56,613 nucleotides of DNA from Streptomyces huasconensis (GCA_004010275.1 RBWT01000025.1:1-56613); one strand, 5' to 3'. Positions 30,628 through 41,362 are shown, numbered from the stretch's first letter. A program made the numbers and translations. Notes: generated by a model not told the origin, from the sequence alone.

Positions 30628-31487
30628 ATGACCACCGCACAGGAGACCGCGCCCCTCGACCCGTGGGCCCTCGACCACACCTTCCCCAGCTCCGCGGGCA
30701 CCGTCCGCTGGGCCGCGCTCGGCCCGCCGACGCCCCGCCCGTCGTCCTGGTCCACGGCACCCCCTTCTCGTCGTACGTCTGGCGCGGCGTCGCCCGTGCC
30801 CTCGCGCGCGAACACCGCGTGTACGTCTGGGACCTGGCCGGATACGGCGCCTCCGAGATGCGGCAGGGGCAGGACGTCTCGCTCGCCGCGCAGGGCCGGG
30901 TCCTCACCGAGCTGCTCGGCCACTGGGGGCTCGAGCGGCCCGCCGTCCTCGCCCACGACTTCGGCGGCTGCGTCGCCCTGCGCGCGCACCTGCTGCACGG
31001 CGCCCGCTACGCGCGCCTCGCACTCGTCGACCCCGTGGCCCTCGCCCCCTGGGGCTCCCCCGCCTACCGGCTCCTCGGCGCGCACGCCGAGGTCTTCGGA
31101 CAGCTGCCGGCCAAGCTGCACGAGGCGCTCGTACGCGAGTACGTCGGCTCGGCGAGCCATCGCGGGCTGCACCCCGCGGTGCTCGACCGGCTGGTGGCGC
31201 CCTGGTGCACGGCCGAGGGGCAGCCCGCCTTCTACCGGCAGATCGAGCAGAACGACCAGCGGTACACCGACGAGATCCAGGGCCGGTACGGGGAGTTGGA
31301 CCTTCCGGTGCTGATCTGCTGGGGCACCGACGACACCTGGATTCCGGTGGAGCGCGGCCATGAACTGGCCGCCGCGATCCCCGGCGCCGAGCTGCGCCTG
31401 ATCGAGGGCGCGGGCCACCTCGTACAGGAGGACGCGCCCGCCGAACTCACCGCGGAGCTGGCTCGTTTCCTGCGTACAGCCGGGTGA
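30628..31487 (+). CDS. Alpha/beta hydrolase (haloalkane dehalogenase-like) (frameshifted)
   Basis: About 286 aa, soluble hydrolase. Seen: 'VVLVHGTPFSSYVWRGVARA' with the oxyanion HG, 'VYVWDLAGYGASEM', the nucleophile elbow 'AVLAHDFGGCVALRAH' in which the nucleophile is Asp (as in dehalogenases and epoxide hydrolases), 'LICWGTDDTWIPVERGHEL' and the catalytic His in 'LIEGAGHLVQEDAP'. One base is missing near 30729 (GPP|DAPPVVLVHG), so the N terminus 'MTTAQETAPLDPWALDHTFP' is in another frame. The 3' end overlaps the convergent WYL gene by 41 bases. Substrate unknown. Confidence 0.87.
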
Positions 31488-32424
31488 CGGCGGCGGCCGC
31501 ACGGGCGAGTTCGGCGCGCACCTCGGGCGGTGAGAGCACCTCGACCTCGTCGGCGAACGGCAGCAGGGTCCGCGCCTCGCCCACGGCTTCGAAGGCGAGC
31601 CGGACCGTGAGCCACTCGCTCTCGCCGTCGTGGTCCTCCGGCAGACGGGTGACCGACTTGCCGATGACGCGCAGGAACAGGTCGTAGCGGGCGCGCCGCA
31701 CCCGGACCGTCACCTTGAGGTCGCCCGGCCGGTTCTCCACCGCGTGCTTCAACACCGCCCAGACGTCCGCCAGTTCGACGTCCGGGCGCCGTCGCACCGG
31801 GGCGTCGGTGACAGCCGCCGAGCGGATACGGTCGGCCCGGAAGAGGCGCGGCACGCCGCGCCGGTCGGCGACGAGGTACCAGATGCCGGCCTTGCACACC
31901 AGGCCGTACGGGTCGACGGTGTACGTACGCGCCTGCGCGGCGCCGCTGTGCCGGTAGCGCAGCCGCAGCCGGCGGTCGGCGAAGACCGCGCCCTGGAGCA
32001 CCTCCAGGTCGACAGGGAGGGGTCCCTGCATCCAGCGTGAGGCGTCCACGAGGATGCGGCGGCTCGCCAACTCCGCGCCCGGGCGGTGCGGTTCGGGCAG
32101 CGCGGCCATGACCTTGCGCAGCGCGCTGCCGAGCGCTTCGTCCAGGCCGAGCGCGGTGTGCGCGCCCTGCGCGGCGAGGACGAACAGGGCCCGCGACTCG
32201 TCGGCGGTCAGCCCCGTCACGTCGGTGCGGAACCCGGCGAGCAGTTCGATGCCGCCGTGCCGCCCGCGCTCGGCGTACACCGGGACACCGGAGGCGGACA
32301 GGGCCTCGATGTCCCGGTAGATGGTGCGGACGGAGACGTCGAGCCGGGCCGCCAGCTCGTGCGCGGGCACCCGGCCGCGCGTCTGGAGCAGGAGCAGGAT
32401 CGAGAGCAGCCGGTCGGATTTCAC
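31447..32424 (-). CDS. HTH/WYL domain transcriptional regulator
   Basis: DeoR-like regulator of 325 aa. Seen: N-terminal winged helix 'LLLLQTRGRVPAHELAARLD' and 'VSVRTIYRDIEALSASGVPV', then the WYL sensor domain ('LRLRYRHSGAAQARTYTVDP', 'GLVCKAGIWYLVADRRGVPR', 'LFRADRIRSAAVTD') and the C-terminal WCX extension. WYL domains bind nucleic acids or nucleotides and often control stress, DNA-damage or defence genes. No defence gene is adjacent here. Intact frame. It overlaps the convergent hydrolase by 41 bases. Target unknown, possibly itself. Confidence 0.92.
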   Translation of the reverse strand: MKSDRLLSILLLLQTRGRVPAHELAARLDVSVRTIYRDIEALSASGVPVYAERGRHGGIELLAGFRTDVTGLTADESRALFVLAAQGAHTALGLDEALGSALRKVMAALPEPHRPGAELASRRILVDASRWMQGPLPVDLEVLQGAVFADRRLRLRYRHSGAAQARTYTVDPYGLVCKAGIWYLVADRRGVPRLFRADRIRSAAVTDAPVRRRPDVELADVWAVLKHAVENRPGDLKVTVRVRRARYDLFLRVIGKSVTRLPEDHDGESEWLTVRLAFEAVGEARTLLPFADEVEVLSPPEVRAELARAAAAVTRLYAGNEPAPR

Positions 32425-32497
32425 GCGGACCAGGATCGCGTACGGATGCGGCCCCCCGGAGGCCGGGCGGGACCAGCCCAGCCGGGCCCTCGCGGGA

Positions 32498-33390
32498 CTA
32501 GCTCAGCCGGGCCCGCGCGAGCTGGCGGGACTGGGCCACCAGGCGGTCCGCGCTGTCCCAGACCTCCGCGTCCTCCTCCAGGAAGCCGCCCGCGAGGTTC
32601 CGCGTGGTGATCGCGACGCGCAGCGGGCCGGGGGCGGGGCGGTGGCGGACGTGCACCGTGAGTTCCACGGTGGGCACCCAGCCGGTGAGCCCCATCTCGA
32701 AGGCGGTCGGCGGCAGCGCGTCCACCGCGAGCAGCAGCGACAGCGGGTCGGCGTCGAGGCCGTCCGCGAGGCGAACCAGGCGCGCATCTCGCCCTTGCCG
32801 GAGGGCTGTCCGAGCGCCCAGCCGAGCGTGGCGGGGTCGAGCTTCAGGAAGAGGCGGTCGGCGATGGCGGAACTGCCGGGCACCGGGCGGTGGTCGGGAG
32901 CGTCCTGCGCGCCGAAGCACTGGTCGAGCGGCGGGATCGCGGGCGGCTCGGCGGTGGTGCGGACGTCGTCGGGGAGCACGTCGAGGTCTCCGTACGAGGC
33001 GAGGACGCGGATGCGCTCGACCTCGCGCCCCTCCTCGTCGTACTGGAAGAGCGAGGCCTGCCCGGTGGAGAGGGTCCGGCCGGCGCGCACCACGTCGGTG
33101 CGGATCACGGCGGGGCCGGGCGCGGAGGCGGTGAGGTAGTGCGCGGAGATGGTGAAGGGGTCGGCGTGCGGCAGGGCGTCGGCGAGGGCGCGGCCGAGGA
33201 CGGCCAGGAGGTAGCCGCCGTTGACGGCGTTGATGATCGTCCACCCGGCGGACAGCTCGGTGTCGTAGACGCCGGGCTCGCGGCGGGTGACCGCGGTGTC
33301 GCGGTCGAACTCGCTGTCGCCGATGCGCGGGGTCGCCGATGCCGGGAGTGACGCCGCCGAGGGTGAGGGTGCCGATGCTGCCGTTGCCAT
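32498..33390 (-). CDS. Acyl-CoA thioesterase family protein, double hot-dog (frameshifted)
   Basis: About 297 aa, TesB-like thioesterase. Seen: 'YDTELSAGWTIINAVNGGYL' and 'HADPFTISAHYLTASAPGPA' in the first hot-dog, and 'ALPPTAFEMGLTGWVPTVEL' plus 'TVHVRHRPAPGPLRVAITTR' and 'EDAEVWDSADRLVAQSRQLA' in the second, matching actinobacterial thioesterase proteins. One base is missing near 32773 (MRAWF|RLADGLDADPLSLL), which separates the last third. The start is uncertain: ATG 33390 or ATG 33408, neither with a ribosome site, so a leaderless message is possible. Likely substrate is a fatty acyl-CoA, not shown. Confidence 0.82.
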
Positions 33391-33435
33391 GGCAGCAACG
33401 TACAACATCCAATTACTGAGCGGTAGCTTTTTGGG

Positions 33436-34110
33436 TTACGGCGTCTCCTGGGCCTCCGCCTCCACGGCCGTGGAGCGCCGGTTCCAGGCGCGCGGTGCCC
33501 GCCAGTGGTAGCGCAGCGCCAGCAGCCGCAGGACGAACGTCGTCACGACGGCGAGGCCGCTGGTGAACCCCGTCAGCGCTTCGTAGCGGATGCACAGGGC
33601 GACCATCGTCGCGCCCACGATGGCGGGCACGGCGTACAGGTCGCGGTCCCAGCGGACCAGCGAGGGCACTTCGTTGGCGACGATGTCCCGCAGCACGCCG
33701 CCGCCCACCGCGGTCATCAGGCCGAGTGCGGCCGACGCGGTGAGGCCGAGGCCGTAGTCGTACGCCTTGGTCGTGCCCGCCACGCAGAAGAGGCCGAGCC
33801 CGGCGGCGTCGAAGACGTTCACCGCGAGCTGGGTGCGCTCCACCTCCGGGTGCAGGAAGAAGACCAGCGCCGCCGCGAAGAGGGGGGTGATGAAGTACCC
33901 GAGGTCGGTGAAGGCGGCCGGCGGGACCGCCCCGATGACCAGGTCGCGGAAGAGGCCTCCGCCCAGCGCGGTGACCTCGGCGAGGACGGCGATGCCGAAG
34001 ACGTCGAAGTTCTTGCGCACGGCGAGCAGCGCGCCGGAGATCGCGAAGACGAAGATCCCCACGATGTCCAGCGCGTGCTGGACGGAGGGGGTGAACAGGT
34101 CCTGGAGCAC
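33436..34110 (-). CDS. Trimeric intracellular cation channel (TRIC/UPF0126) family membrane protein
   Basis: 224-aa inner-membrane protein with seven predicted helices arranged as two three-helix repeats. Seen: first repeat 'VFAISGALLAVRKNFDVFGI' and 'VTALGGGLFRDLVIGAVPPA', second repeat 'DAAGLGLFCVAGTTKAYDYG' and 'MTAVGGGVLRDIVANEVPSL'. The paired GGG-x-x-RD motifs are the hallmark of the family. Prokaryotic members conduct K+ or transport glycine. GTG start at 34110. The stop is 28 bases from the thioesterase start region. Given the glycine-related operon 10 kb away, a glycine role is conceivable but not supported by position. Confidence 0.92.
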   Translation of the reverse strand: MLQDLFTPSVQHALDIVGIFVFAISGALLAVRKNFDVFGIAVLAEVTALGGGLFRDLVIGAVPPAAFTDLGYFITPLFAAALVFFLHPEVERTQLAVNVFDAAGLGLFCVAGTTKAYDYGLGLTASAALGLMTAVGGGVLRDIVANEVPSLVRWDRDLYAVPAIVGATMVALCIRYEALTGFTSGLAVVTTFVLRLLALRYHWRAPRAWNRRSTAVEAEAQETP

Positions 34111-34303
34111 GCGCCATTCTTACCCGCGCCCGGCCCGGCCTCCGCGCGGGCCTCACCCTGATTTGAGGGTTGCGCGACCAGGAGCCCAGCCCACGCCGCA
34201 ATCTACGTCCGAAAAGTCTCACAAAGGACTTCAATGAGAAAGTTGAACCACCGGGCCGCGAGGCGACGAAAGCGGTAAGAGCGACGAGAGGAGCACCGCA
34301 GCC

Positions 34304-34492
34304 ATGAAGTTCCTGCTGGAGGTCGACATGGGCGAGGACGCCTTCGAGGGGAAGGCCGCGGAGGAACTGGGCCGCATCCTGCGGTACTGGGGCGGCAACC
34401 TCCGCCACTACGCCCTGACGCCCGGTGACGGTGAGGCCGTCCACGACTCGGCGTACCGGGAAGTGGGCCGCTGGAGCGTCGTGGAGCGGTGA
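34304..34492 (+). CDS. 62-aa hypothetical protein
   Basis: Small soluble protein 'MKFLLEVDMGEDAFEGKAAE' through 'GRILRYWGGNLRHYALTPGD' to 'SAYREVGRWSVVER'. Alternating strand and helix content and a normal codon pattern suggest a real gene. I recall similar short proteins in Streptomyces, without function. A GAGAGGAG site lies 16 bases upstream of the ATG, somewhat far. It stands alone and is closed by a perfect 16-bp hairpin at 34503-34539. Confidence 0.72.
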   Translation: MKFLLEVDMGEDAFEGKAAEELGRILRYWGGNLRHYALTPGDGEAVHDSAYREVGRWSVVER

Positions 34493-34502
34493 GGCGGACG
34501 CG

Positions 34503-34539
34503 CGACGGGAGGGTGCGATGTCCTCGCACCCTCCCGTCG
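34503..34539. terminator. Bidirectional perfect 16-bp hairpin
   Basis: CGACGGGAGGGTGCGA (34503-34518), loop TGTCC, exact complement 34524-34539. It lies between the small plus-strand gene and the end of the oligopeptide ABC operon, and can serve both. Confidence 0.88.
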
Positions 34540-34559
34540 TCGGCGGTCCTGCCGCGGAG

Positions 34560-35708
34560 TTACTTCTCCACCCGCTTCGCCGGCGGCTCCGGAGTCGGCT
34601 CCTCCTCCGCCTTGGCGACCACCGTCACCACCTCGACCGCCTCCTTGGCGGCCGAGAGCAGCGTGGTGTCCTCGGGCGCCTGGTCCGCCGCGTTCTCCGG
34701 GTGGTGGCACGCCACCTGATGCCCCGTGGCGAGCGGGATCAGCGGCGGCTCCTTCGTCGTGCAGATCTGTGTCGCCTTCCAGCACCGCGTGTGGAAGCGG
34801 CAGCCGGCGGGCGGATCGATCGGCGAGGGGACGTCGCCGCGGAGCAGGATGCGCTCGCTCTTGACGCCGCGCCGCCTGGGGTCGGGCACCGGCACGGCGG
34901 AGAGCAGCGCCTTGGTGTACGGGTGCATCGGCGTGGCGTAGAGGTCCTTGCGGTCCGCCAGTTCCACGATCTTGCCGAGGTACATCACCGCGATGCGGTC
35001 CGAGACGTGCCGGATGACCGACAGGTCGTGCGCGATGATCACGTACGTCAGACCGAGCTCGTCCTGGAGGTCGTCCAGGAGGTTGACCACCTGGGCCTGG
35101 ATGGAGACGTCCAGGGCCGACACCGGCTCGTCCGCCACGACCAGTTTGGGGCGCAGGGCGAGCGCCCGCGCGATGCCGATGCGCTGGCGCTGGCCGCCGG
35201 AGAACTCGTGCGGGTAGCGGTTGTAGTGCTCGGGGCTGAGCCCGACGCGCTCCAGCATCTCCTGCACGGTCTTCTTCACGCCGCCCTCGGGCTTGACGCC
35301 CTGGAGCTTGAAGGGCGCGCCGACGATCGTGCCGATGGTGTGCCGCGGGTTCAGCGACGAGTACGGGTCCTGGAAGATCATCTGCACGTCGCGGCGGAGC
35401 GGCCGCATCTTGCCGGTGTTCAGGTGCGTGATGTCCGTGCCCTCGAACTCGATGCGTCCGCCGGTCGGTTCGAGGAGCCGGGTGATGAGGCGGCCCATCG
35501 TCGACTTGCCGCAGCCGGACTCGCCGACCACGCCGAGCGTCTCCCCGGGACGGACGTCGAAGGTCAGCCCGTCGACCGCCTGGACGGCCGCCACCTGGCG
35601 CTGGAGCAGCCCCTTCTTGATGGGGAAGTGCTTCACCAGGCCGTCGACCTTGAGCAGCGGCTCGGACGCGCCCTTCGTCTGGGCGGGGGTCTGCGCCGGG
35701 GTCGTCAT
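34560..35708 (-). CDS. Oligopeptide ABC transporter ATP-binding protein (OppF/DppF type)
   Basis: Second ATPase of the importer, 382 aa. Seen: '[20 protein letters not shown]', Walker A '[20 protein letters not shown]', Q-loop '[19 protein letters not shown]', signature '[20 protein letters not shown]', Walker B '[20 protein letters not shown]', the C-terminal OppF extension with '[13 protein letters not shown]' and the Cys cluster '[20 protein letters not shown]', which in some members binds Fe-S. It ends in a Glu/Val/Lys-rich tail. Start: ATG 35708, or GTG 35735, whose codon overlaps the upstream stop as GTGA. Last gene of the operon. Confidence 0.93.
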   Translation of the reverse strand: MTTPAQTPAQTKGASEPLLKVDGLVKHFPIKKGLLQRQVAAVQAVDGLTFDVRPGETLGVVGESGCGKSTMGRLITRLLEPTGGRIEFEGTDITHLNTGKMRPLRRDVQMIFQDPYSSLNPRHTIGTIVGAPFKLQGVKPEGGVKKTVQEMLERVGLSPEHYNRYPHEFSGGQRQRIGIARALALRPKLVVADEPVSALDVSIQAQVVNLLDDLQDELGLTYVIIAHDLSVIRHVSDRIAVMYLGKIVELADRKDLYATPMHPYTKALLSAVPVPDPRRRGVKSERILLRGDVPSPIDPPAGCRFHTRCWKATQICTTKEPPLIPLATGHQVACHHPENAADQAPEDTTLLSAAKEAVEVVTVVAKAEEEPTPEPPAKRVEK

Positions 35709-35731
35709 CTCCTGGCCCTTCACGTCATCGT

Positions 35732-36825
35732 TCACAGCTTCGGCGCAATCTCTTCGGTCCAGATCCGGGTGCGCTCGTCCTGCGCCATGTGGCAGGCCGA
35801 GTAGTGCCCGTCGGCCACAAGGCGCAGCTCGGGGCGTTCGCGGCGGGTGATCTGATCCTTGGGGATGTCCGCGTAGGGGCAGCGCGGGTTGAAGGCGCAG
35901 CCGCTCGGCAGGTTGATCAGGCTGGGCGGTGAGCCCTTGACCGGGATGAGCCGCTCGGTCTCCTCGCGGTCGATGCGGGGCATCGAACCGAGCAGGCCCC
36001 AGGTGTAGGGGTGCTGGGGCTCGTAGAAGACCTTCTCGGCGGTGCCGCGCTCCACGCACCGTCCGCCGTACATGACGAGGAGTTCGTCCGCCATCTCGGC
36101 GACCACGCCGAGGTCGTGCGTGATCATGATGACGGCGGAGCCGAACTCCTTCTGCAGGTCCCGGATCAGGTCGAGGATCTGCGCCTGGACGGTGACGTCC
36201 AGGGCGGTGGTCGGCTCGTCCGCGATGAGCAGCTCGGGGTTGTTCACCAGCGCCATGGCGATCATCGCGCGCTGGCGCATGCCGCCGGAGAACTCGTGCG
36301 GGTAGCTGTCCACGCGCTTGTCGGGCTGCGGGATGCCGACCCGGTCGAGCATCTCGATCGCGCGCTTGCGGGCGGTCTTCCTGTCGACGTCGTTGTGGAC
36401 CCGGTACGCCTCGGTGATCTGCTTGCCGATGGAGTAGTACGGGTGCAGCGCGGAGAGCGGGTCCTGGAAGATCATCGCCATCTCCCGGCCGCGCATCTTG
36501 CGTACGTCGGTGGGGTCGGCGCCCAGCAGTTCCTTGCCGCCCAGCCAGATCTCGCCGGAGATCCGCGCCCTGCGGGCGCCGTACTGGCCGGCGGTGTGCA
36601 GGCCGAGGATGCCGAGCGAGGTGACCGACTTGCCGGAGCCGGACTCGCCCACGATGCCGAGGGTCTTGCCCTTCTCCAGCGAGAAGCTGAGCCCGTCGAC
36701 GGACTTGACCAGGCCGTCGTCGGTCGGGAAGTGCACCTTGAGGTCGCGCACCTCCAGGAAGGCGGAGGGAGCCGGGGAGCCGGCGACGGGCTCGCCCACC
36801 GCGGCCCCGGTCTTGGACAGTTCGG

Positions 36826-36829
<4 letters not shown>
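35732..36829 (-). CDS. Oligopeptide ABC transporter ATP-binding protein (OppD/DppD type)
   Basis: First ATPase of the importer, 365 aa, intact. Seen: '[20 protein letters not shown]', Walker A '[20 protein letters not shown]', '[20 protein letters not shown]', signature '[20 protein letters not shown]', Walker B '[20 protein letters not shown]', H-loop '[16 protein letters not shown]', and the C-terminal '[12 protein letters not shown]' Cys motif. ATG 36829 overlaps the permease stop (ATGA), so translation is coupled, and its own stop overlaps a possible GTG of the next gene. It powers uptake together with the OppF-type partner. Confidence 0.95.
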
Positions 36830-37827
<998 letters not shown>

Positions 37828-37937
37828 TGTGCGCGGCCCGGCGGCGGCCGGCCCCTTGTGAGGACCGGCCACCGCCCGGGGCCATCACCTGCCCTTCGGA
37901 CTGGCGGGATGAGGTGGGGAAACGCTGCCTTGCGGCG

Positions 37938-39713
37938 CTACTTCTTGTCGTTCACGCCGAGCGAGACGTAGTCGTACCGGCCGCTGTAGGCGGCGGCCGA
38001 GTAGACGTTGGTCGTCCGCGGGCTCCGCCAGGTGATGTTCTTCTCGTAGAGGAAGGGCATCCACACGGCGTCGTCGAGAATCCTCTTGTTCAGCTTCTTG
38101 TAGAGGTCACCGGCCTTGTTGAGGTCGGTGGTCCCGATCGCGTCGTCGAAGAGCTTGTCGATCTTCGGGTCGCTGATCTGTGCCTCGTTGTAGTTGCCGT
38201 TCTCGGCGATGAACCGGCTGTCCCACAGCGGCTGGCCGAAGCCCTGGCCGGTCGGGAAGTCGGGGCCCCAGCCAGTCATGACCATGCCGTAGCCACGCTT
38301 CTTGGTGACGGCGGGCGAACCCGTGAGGTTGGAGGAGTCGGCGCCGCTGAACGTGGCGATCTGGGCGTTGATGCCGACCTTCTTCAGCTGCTCCTGAAGC
38401 GCGGTGGCGGCCTCGACCTCGCCGGTCTGGTCATTGCGAGCAGTGAGCTTGGTCGAGAAGCCGCCCGGCTTGCCGCACTTCTTCAGCTCGTCCTTGGCCT
38501 TGGCGAGGTCGGGCTTGCCGGCGCGCTTGCGGATGCCGTACGGGTCGTACGCGTCGTCATGGCCCTTGATCGCCTTCGGGAAGACGCTGGTGGCGATGTC
38601 ACCGGCCGCCACCTTGCCGCCGCGGGTCTTCTGCAGACCGGCGAAATCGGTGGCGTAGAACACGGCCTTGCGGCAGTGGATGTCGTCGAACGGCTTCGCC
38701 TTGGTGACCAGGGCCACATAGCGGACGAAGTCCGTCTCCATGTTGTCGACGCTGTCCTTGTGCTTCTGGAAGGCGGTGGTGCGGCCCGACTGCGTCATGC
38801 CGGTGCCGTTCATGTCGATGTCGTAGTCGCCCGCCATCAGGCGCTTGTCGTTCTCCTCCAGGTTCTTGGAGATCGACACGGTGATGCGGTCCGGAAGGGC
38901 GGGGCGGACCGGGTCCGAGGACTTCTTCCACTCGGTGTTGCGGACCAGCTCGATCTTCTGGTTCGCCTTGTACTCCTTGAACTTGTACGGGCCCGAGGAG
39001 AAGGGTCGCTGCGTGTACTTGGCCCCGGTGTCCTTGGACGCCTTCACCGGCGAGCCGGAGGGCATCGCCAGCATGTACTCGAAGTCACCATTGGGCTTGG
39101 CGAGGTTGAAGACGATCGTCTTGTCGTCCGGGGTCTTGATGGCGTCCAGGCCGAGCTTGTCCTCGGTCTTGTCCTCGTAGGGGCCCTTGTACTCCCGCTT
39201 GGGGTCGAGGGCCTTCTGCAGGTACGCCGGACCACCGGTGATGACCTTGGTCGCCCAGATGCGCTCGATGCCGTACTTGATGTCCTTGGAGGTCAGCTTC
39301 GAGCCGTCCTCCCAGGTGAGCCCGTCACGCAAGGTGTACGTGTAGGTCTTGCCGCCGTTCGAGATCTTGGCGGTCGACGTGGCCATGTCGGGCACGAGCT
39401 TGTTGGACGCCGCCCCCGGCTTGGTGTCGTAGGTGACCAGCGTGCGGGTGTAGTACCGCATGAAGTCCCACGTCATGCCGAAGTAGGCGCGCTGCGGGTC
39501 GGCGGAGTCCAGATCCTGCTTGGCGACAAACCTGAGCGTGCCGCCCTTCTTCGTGGACTTGTTGGCGACCTTGCCGATCCCCGCGTTGTATCCGGCGCCC
39601 TTGCCGTTGCCTTCGCCGTCGCTGTCGCCGCCGCACGCCGACGCGGTCAGCGCGGTCGCGACGACGAGCGCCGCGCCTGCGGTGAGCCGTCGTTTCGAGG
39701 AACCAGTGGGCAT
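37938..39713 (-). CDS. Oligopeptide-binding lipoprotein (SBP family 5)
   Basis: Extracellular solute-binding lipoprotein of 591 aa that catches peptides for the importer. Seen: basic N terminus 'MPTGSSKRRLTAGAALVVAT', lipobox 'LTASAC' with the lipid Cys near residue 27, a Gly-rich linker, then the DppA/OppA fold with 'NKLVPDMATSTAKISNGGKT', 'YTLRDGLTWEDGSKLTSKDI' and 'MTGWGPDFPTGQGFGQPLWD'. ATG 39713 was chosen because GGAGG lies nine bases upstream. The ATG at 39722 touches that site. Intact. It lies between the two permease genes, an order I recall from other Streptomyces peptide operons such as bldK-like ones. The ligand is unknown. Confidence 0.94.
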   Translation of the reverse strand: MPTGSSKRRLTAGAALVVATALTASACGGDSDGEGNGKGAGYNAGIGKVANKSTKKGGTLRFVAKQDLDSADPQRAYFGMTWDFMRYYTRTLVTYDTKPGAASNKLVPDMATSTAKISNGGKTYTYTLRDGLTWEDGSKLTSKDIKYGIERIWATKVITGGPAYLQKALDPKREYKGPYEDKTEDKLGLDAIKTPDDKTIVFNLAKPNGDFEYMLAMPSGSPVKASKDTGAKYTQRPFSSGPYKFKEYKANQKIELVRNTEWKKSSDPVRPALPDRITVSISKNLEENDKRLMAGDYDIDMNGTGMTQSGRTTAFQKHKDSVDNMETDFVRYVALVTKAKPFDDIHCRKAVFYATDFAGLQKTRGGKVAAGDIATSVFPKAIKGHDDAYDPYGIRKRAGKPDLAKAKDELKKCGKPGGFSTKLTARNDQTGEVEAATALQEQLKKVGINAQIATFSGADSSNLTGSPAVTKKRGYGMVMTGWGPDFPTGQGFGQPLWDSRFIAENGNYNEAQISDPKIDKLFDDAIGTTDLNKAGDLYKKLNKRILDDAVWMPFLYEKNITWRSPRTTNVYSAAAYSGRYDYVSLGVNDKK

Positions 39714-39814
39714 GTGTTGCATCCTCCGAGATTCGCGGTCCCTGGCGTTGGCTGCCGGAGAACCAGTGGGAAGGGCCACCTGACGGTGCGGCAGGGGGCC
39801 AGTCGGTGGGGCTG

Positions 39815-40819
39815 TCAGCGGGTCCCCTTGGGGTCCAGGGCATCGCGCAGCCCGTCGCCGAAGAGGTTGAAGGCAAGCACAGCCACAAAGATCGCCAGAC
39901 CGGGGAAGACCATGAACATCGGGTCGTGCTCATACGTGCCGAGGGCGTCCCGCAGCATGCTGCCCCAGGAGGCCGTGGGGGGCAGCACCCCCGCTCCGAG
40001 GAAGCTGAGCGCCGCTTCGGTGAGGATGTTGGTGGGGATCATCAGCGTGGCGTACACGGTGACCGGCGCGACCAGGTTGGGCAACAACTCCCGGAACAGG
40101 ATGTGCCGTTGGCCCCCGCCGAGTGAGCGGGCCGCCTCCACGTACTCGCGTTCACGCAGGGACAGCGTCTGGCCTCTGACGATGCGGCCGACGTAGGGCC
40201 AGCCGAAGAAGCCGATGACCATGACCAGTACGGCGATGCGGACACCGTTGTCGCGCAGCCCGAGGAGTTCGTCGGGAAGGACCGATACCAGCGAGATGAT
40301 GAAGAGCAACTGCGGGAAGGCGAGCAGCACGTCCATCACCCGGCTGATCAGCGCGTCGATCCACCCGCCGAAGTAGCCGGCGACGATGCCGAAGATGGTT
40401 CCGAGAACCACCGCTACCACCGCCGCGAGGAAGGCCACGAGGAGCGAGATGCGGGCCCCGTAGACGACGCGGCTGAAGATGTCGCGCCCCTTGTTCGGCT
40501 CGACGCCGAAGAGGAAGTCCCCACTCATGCCGCCGAAGGCACCCTTGGGCAGGTTGGTGAGGTCCTCCAGCTCCTCTTGATGGAACTCGTCCGGCGGATG
40601 GCCCAGCAGACCTACCACCAAGGGCGCGAAGACGGCGACCAGGACGAGCAGAAGCACGGTGACACCACCCGCGAGCGCCACCTTGTCGCGCTTCAAGCGG
40701 TTCCAGGCGATCTGCTTGAGGGTCCGACCTTCAACCTTCCTCACCCCTGCGCCGGCCGCGGGAGCGACGTCCTCGGTCGGGTCCGCGTCCGCGGGTGTGT
40801 CATGCAATGGCGCCGTCAT
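39815..40819 (-). CDS. Oligopeptide ABC transporter permease (OppC/DppC type)
   Basis: Inner-membrane subunit of 334 aa, first gene of the operon. Seen: a hydrophilic N terminus, 'EGRTLKQIAWNRLKRDKVAL', first TM 'GGVTVLLLVLVAVFAPLVVG', 'FGVEPNKGRDIFSRVVYGAR' (the OppC G-RD motif), TM 'LAAVVAVVLGTIFGIVAGYF' and the EAA loop 'EYVEAARSLGGGQRHILFRE', then 'EAALSFLGAGVLPPTASWGS'. ATG 40819 has a GAGGGG 11 bases upstream. The 543-base region above it, with a Crp-type palindrome, probably holds the operon promoter. Complete set: permease, binding protein, permease, two ATPases. Confidence 0.94.
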   Translation of the reverse strand: MTAPLHDTPADADPTEDVAPAAGAGVRKVEGRTLKQIAWNRLKRDKVALAGGVTVLLLVLVAVFAPLVVGLLGHPPDEFHQEELEDLTNLPKGAFGGMSGDFLFGVEPNKGRDIFSRVVYGARISLLVAFLAAVVAVVLGTIFGIVAGYFGGWIDALISRVMDVLLAFPQLLFIISLVSVLPDELLGLRDNGVRIAVLVMVIGFFGWPYVGRIVRGQTLSLREREYVEAARSLGGGQRHILFRELLPNLVAPVTVYATLMIPTNILTEAALSFLGAGVLPPTASWGSMLRDALGTYEHDPMFMVFPGLAIFVAVLAFNLFGDGLRDALDPKGTR

Positions 40820-41123
40820 CGTGGCAGGGACCCCTCTCAACCGGTGGTGACCGGCCCGCACTTGCCGCTGTAGCGACGTGATCCGTCCGTCGTACACAGG
40901 GGCGGAGGCCCCTTGCAGCGGGAGTCTTCATCGGCGCCACGATCTGTTACCAGGCTTGTCGGAGAATGGATGCGCAACCGTGATGTGGCCTGCCTCCACC
41001 GGTATCCGAACATCGAGAGCCACCAGCCGGACCGGGAGTTCGCCTCCGCCTTGCCCCAGGAGGCGCCCAACTCGGGCCGCAGGCAGCTGTGTTGCAGGTG
41101 ACCTCACCATGCGGCGGGAGCCA

Positions 41124-41139
41124 TGTGACCCAGATCACA
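41124..41139. promoter_or_regulatory. Predicted Crp/FNR-family binding site
   Basis: TGTGACCCAGATCACA, an exact TGTGA-N6-TCACA palindrome, as used by Crp proteins including Streptomyces Crp. It is 305 bases above the dppC-type permease start and 224 bases above the secreted protein start. Confidence 0.7.
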
Positions 41140-41175
41140 CCGCGCGCCACTACGTCTGGTTCGCGCGGAAAGTTT

Positions 41176-41209
41176 CCCTTTTGCCTCGATCGCATACAAG
41201 GCAAAAGGG
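41176..41209. promoter_or_regulatory. 11-bp inverted repeat upstream of the secreted protein gene
   Basis: CCCTTTTGCCT (41176-41186) and AGGCAAAAGGG (41199-41209) with a 12-base loop. AT-rich core, unusual here. It could be an operator or a leader hairpin. A terminator is less likely because no gene ends nearby. Confidence 0.55.
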
Positions 41210-41362
41210 GCGCCGAAACAAGTGACTATTTCGACTTCCAACCACATTTGAGGTTCACCTGAGGAATGACGCATACCCCTTTTGGTAATCGCTTGATACG
41301 CACGCTCCCCGTCACTAAGTTCAACACCGAAAACAACACACCGAATGACGAACGGGGAAAAA

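Larger units (their letters stand above)
40820..41362. other. 543-base divergent control region without a gene
   Basis: Lies between the divergent oligopeptide operon and the secreted protein gene. It holds a perfect Crp-type palindrome (41124-41139), an 11-bp inverted repeat (41176-41209) and an AT-richer last 150 bases that look like the promoter of the secreted protein. Short open frames here have poor codon pattern and no recognisable domain. Confidence 0.6.

Noticed and set aside
31447..32424. Hidden defence system around the WYL regulator
   Set aside because: WYL regulators often sit by defence genes, but the neighbours here are a hydrolase and a thioesterase with no nuclease, helicase or toxin.
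37914..40196. Long plus-strand frame of about 760 codons over the peptide-binding protein gene
   Set aside because: Antisense shadow of clear ABC transporter genes, with Leu/Val/Gly/Asp-rich text and no family match.
40878..41225. Possible 115-aa protein in the gap before the secreted protein
   Set aside because: Poor codon pattern, no ribosome site, and it runs through the Crp site and inverted repeat.
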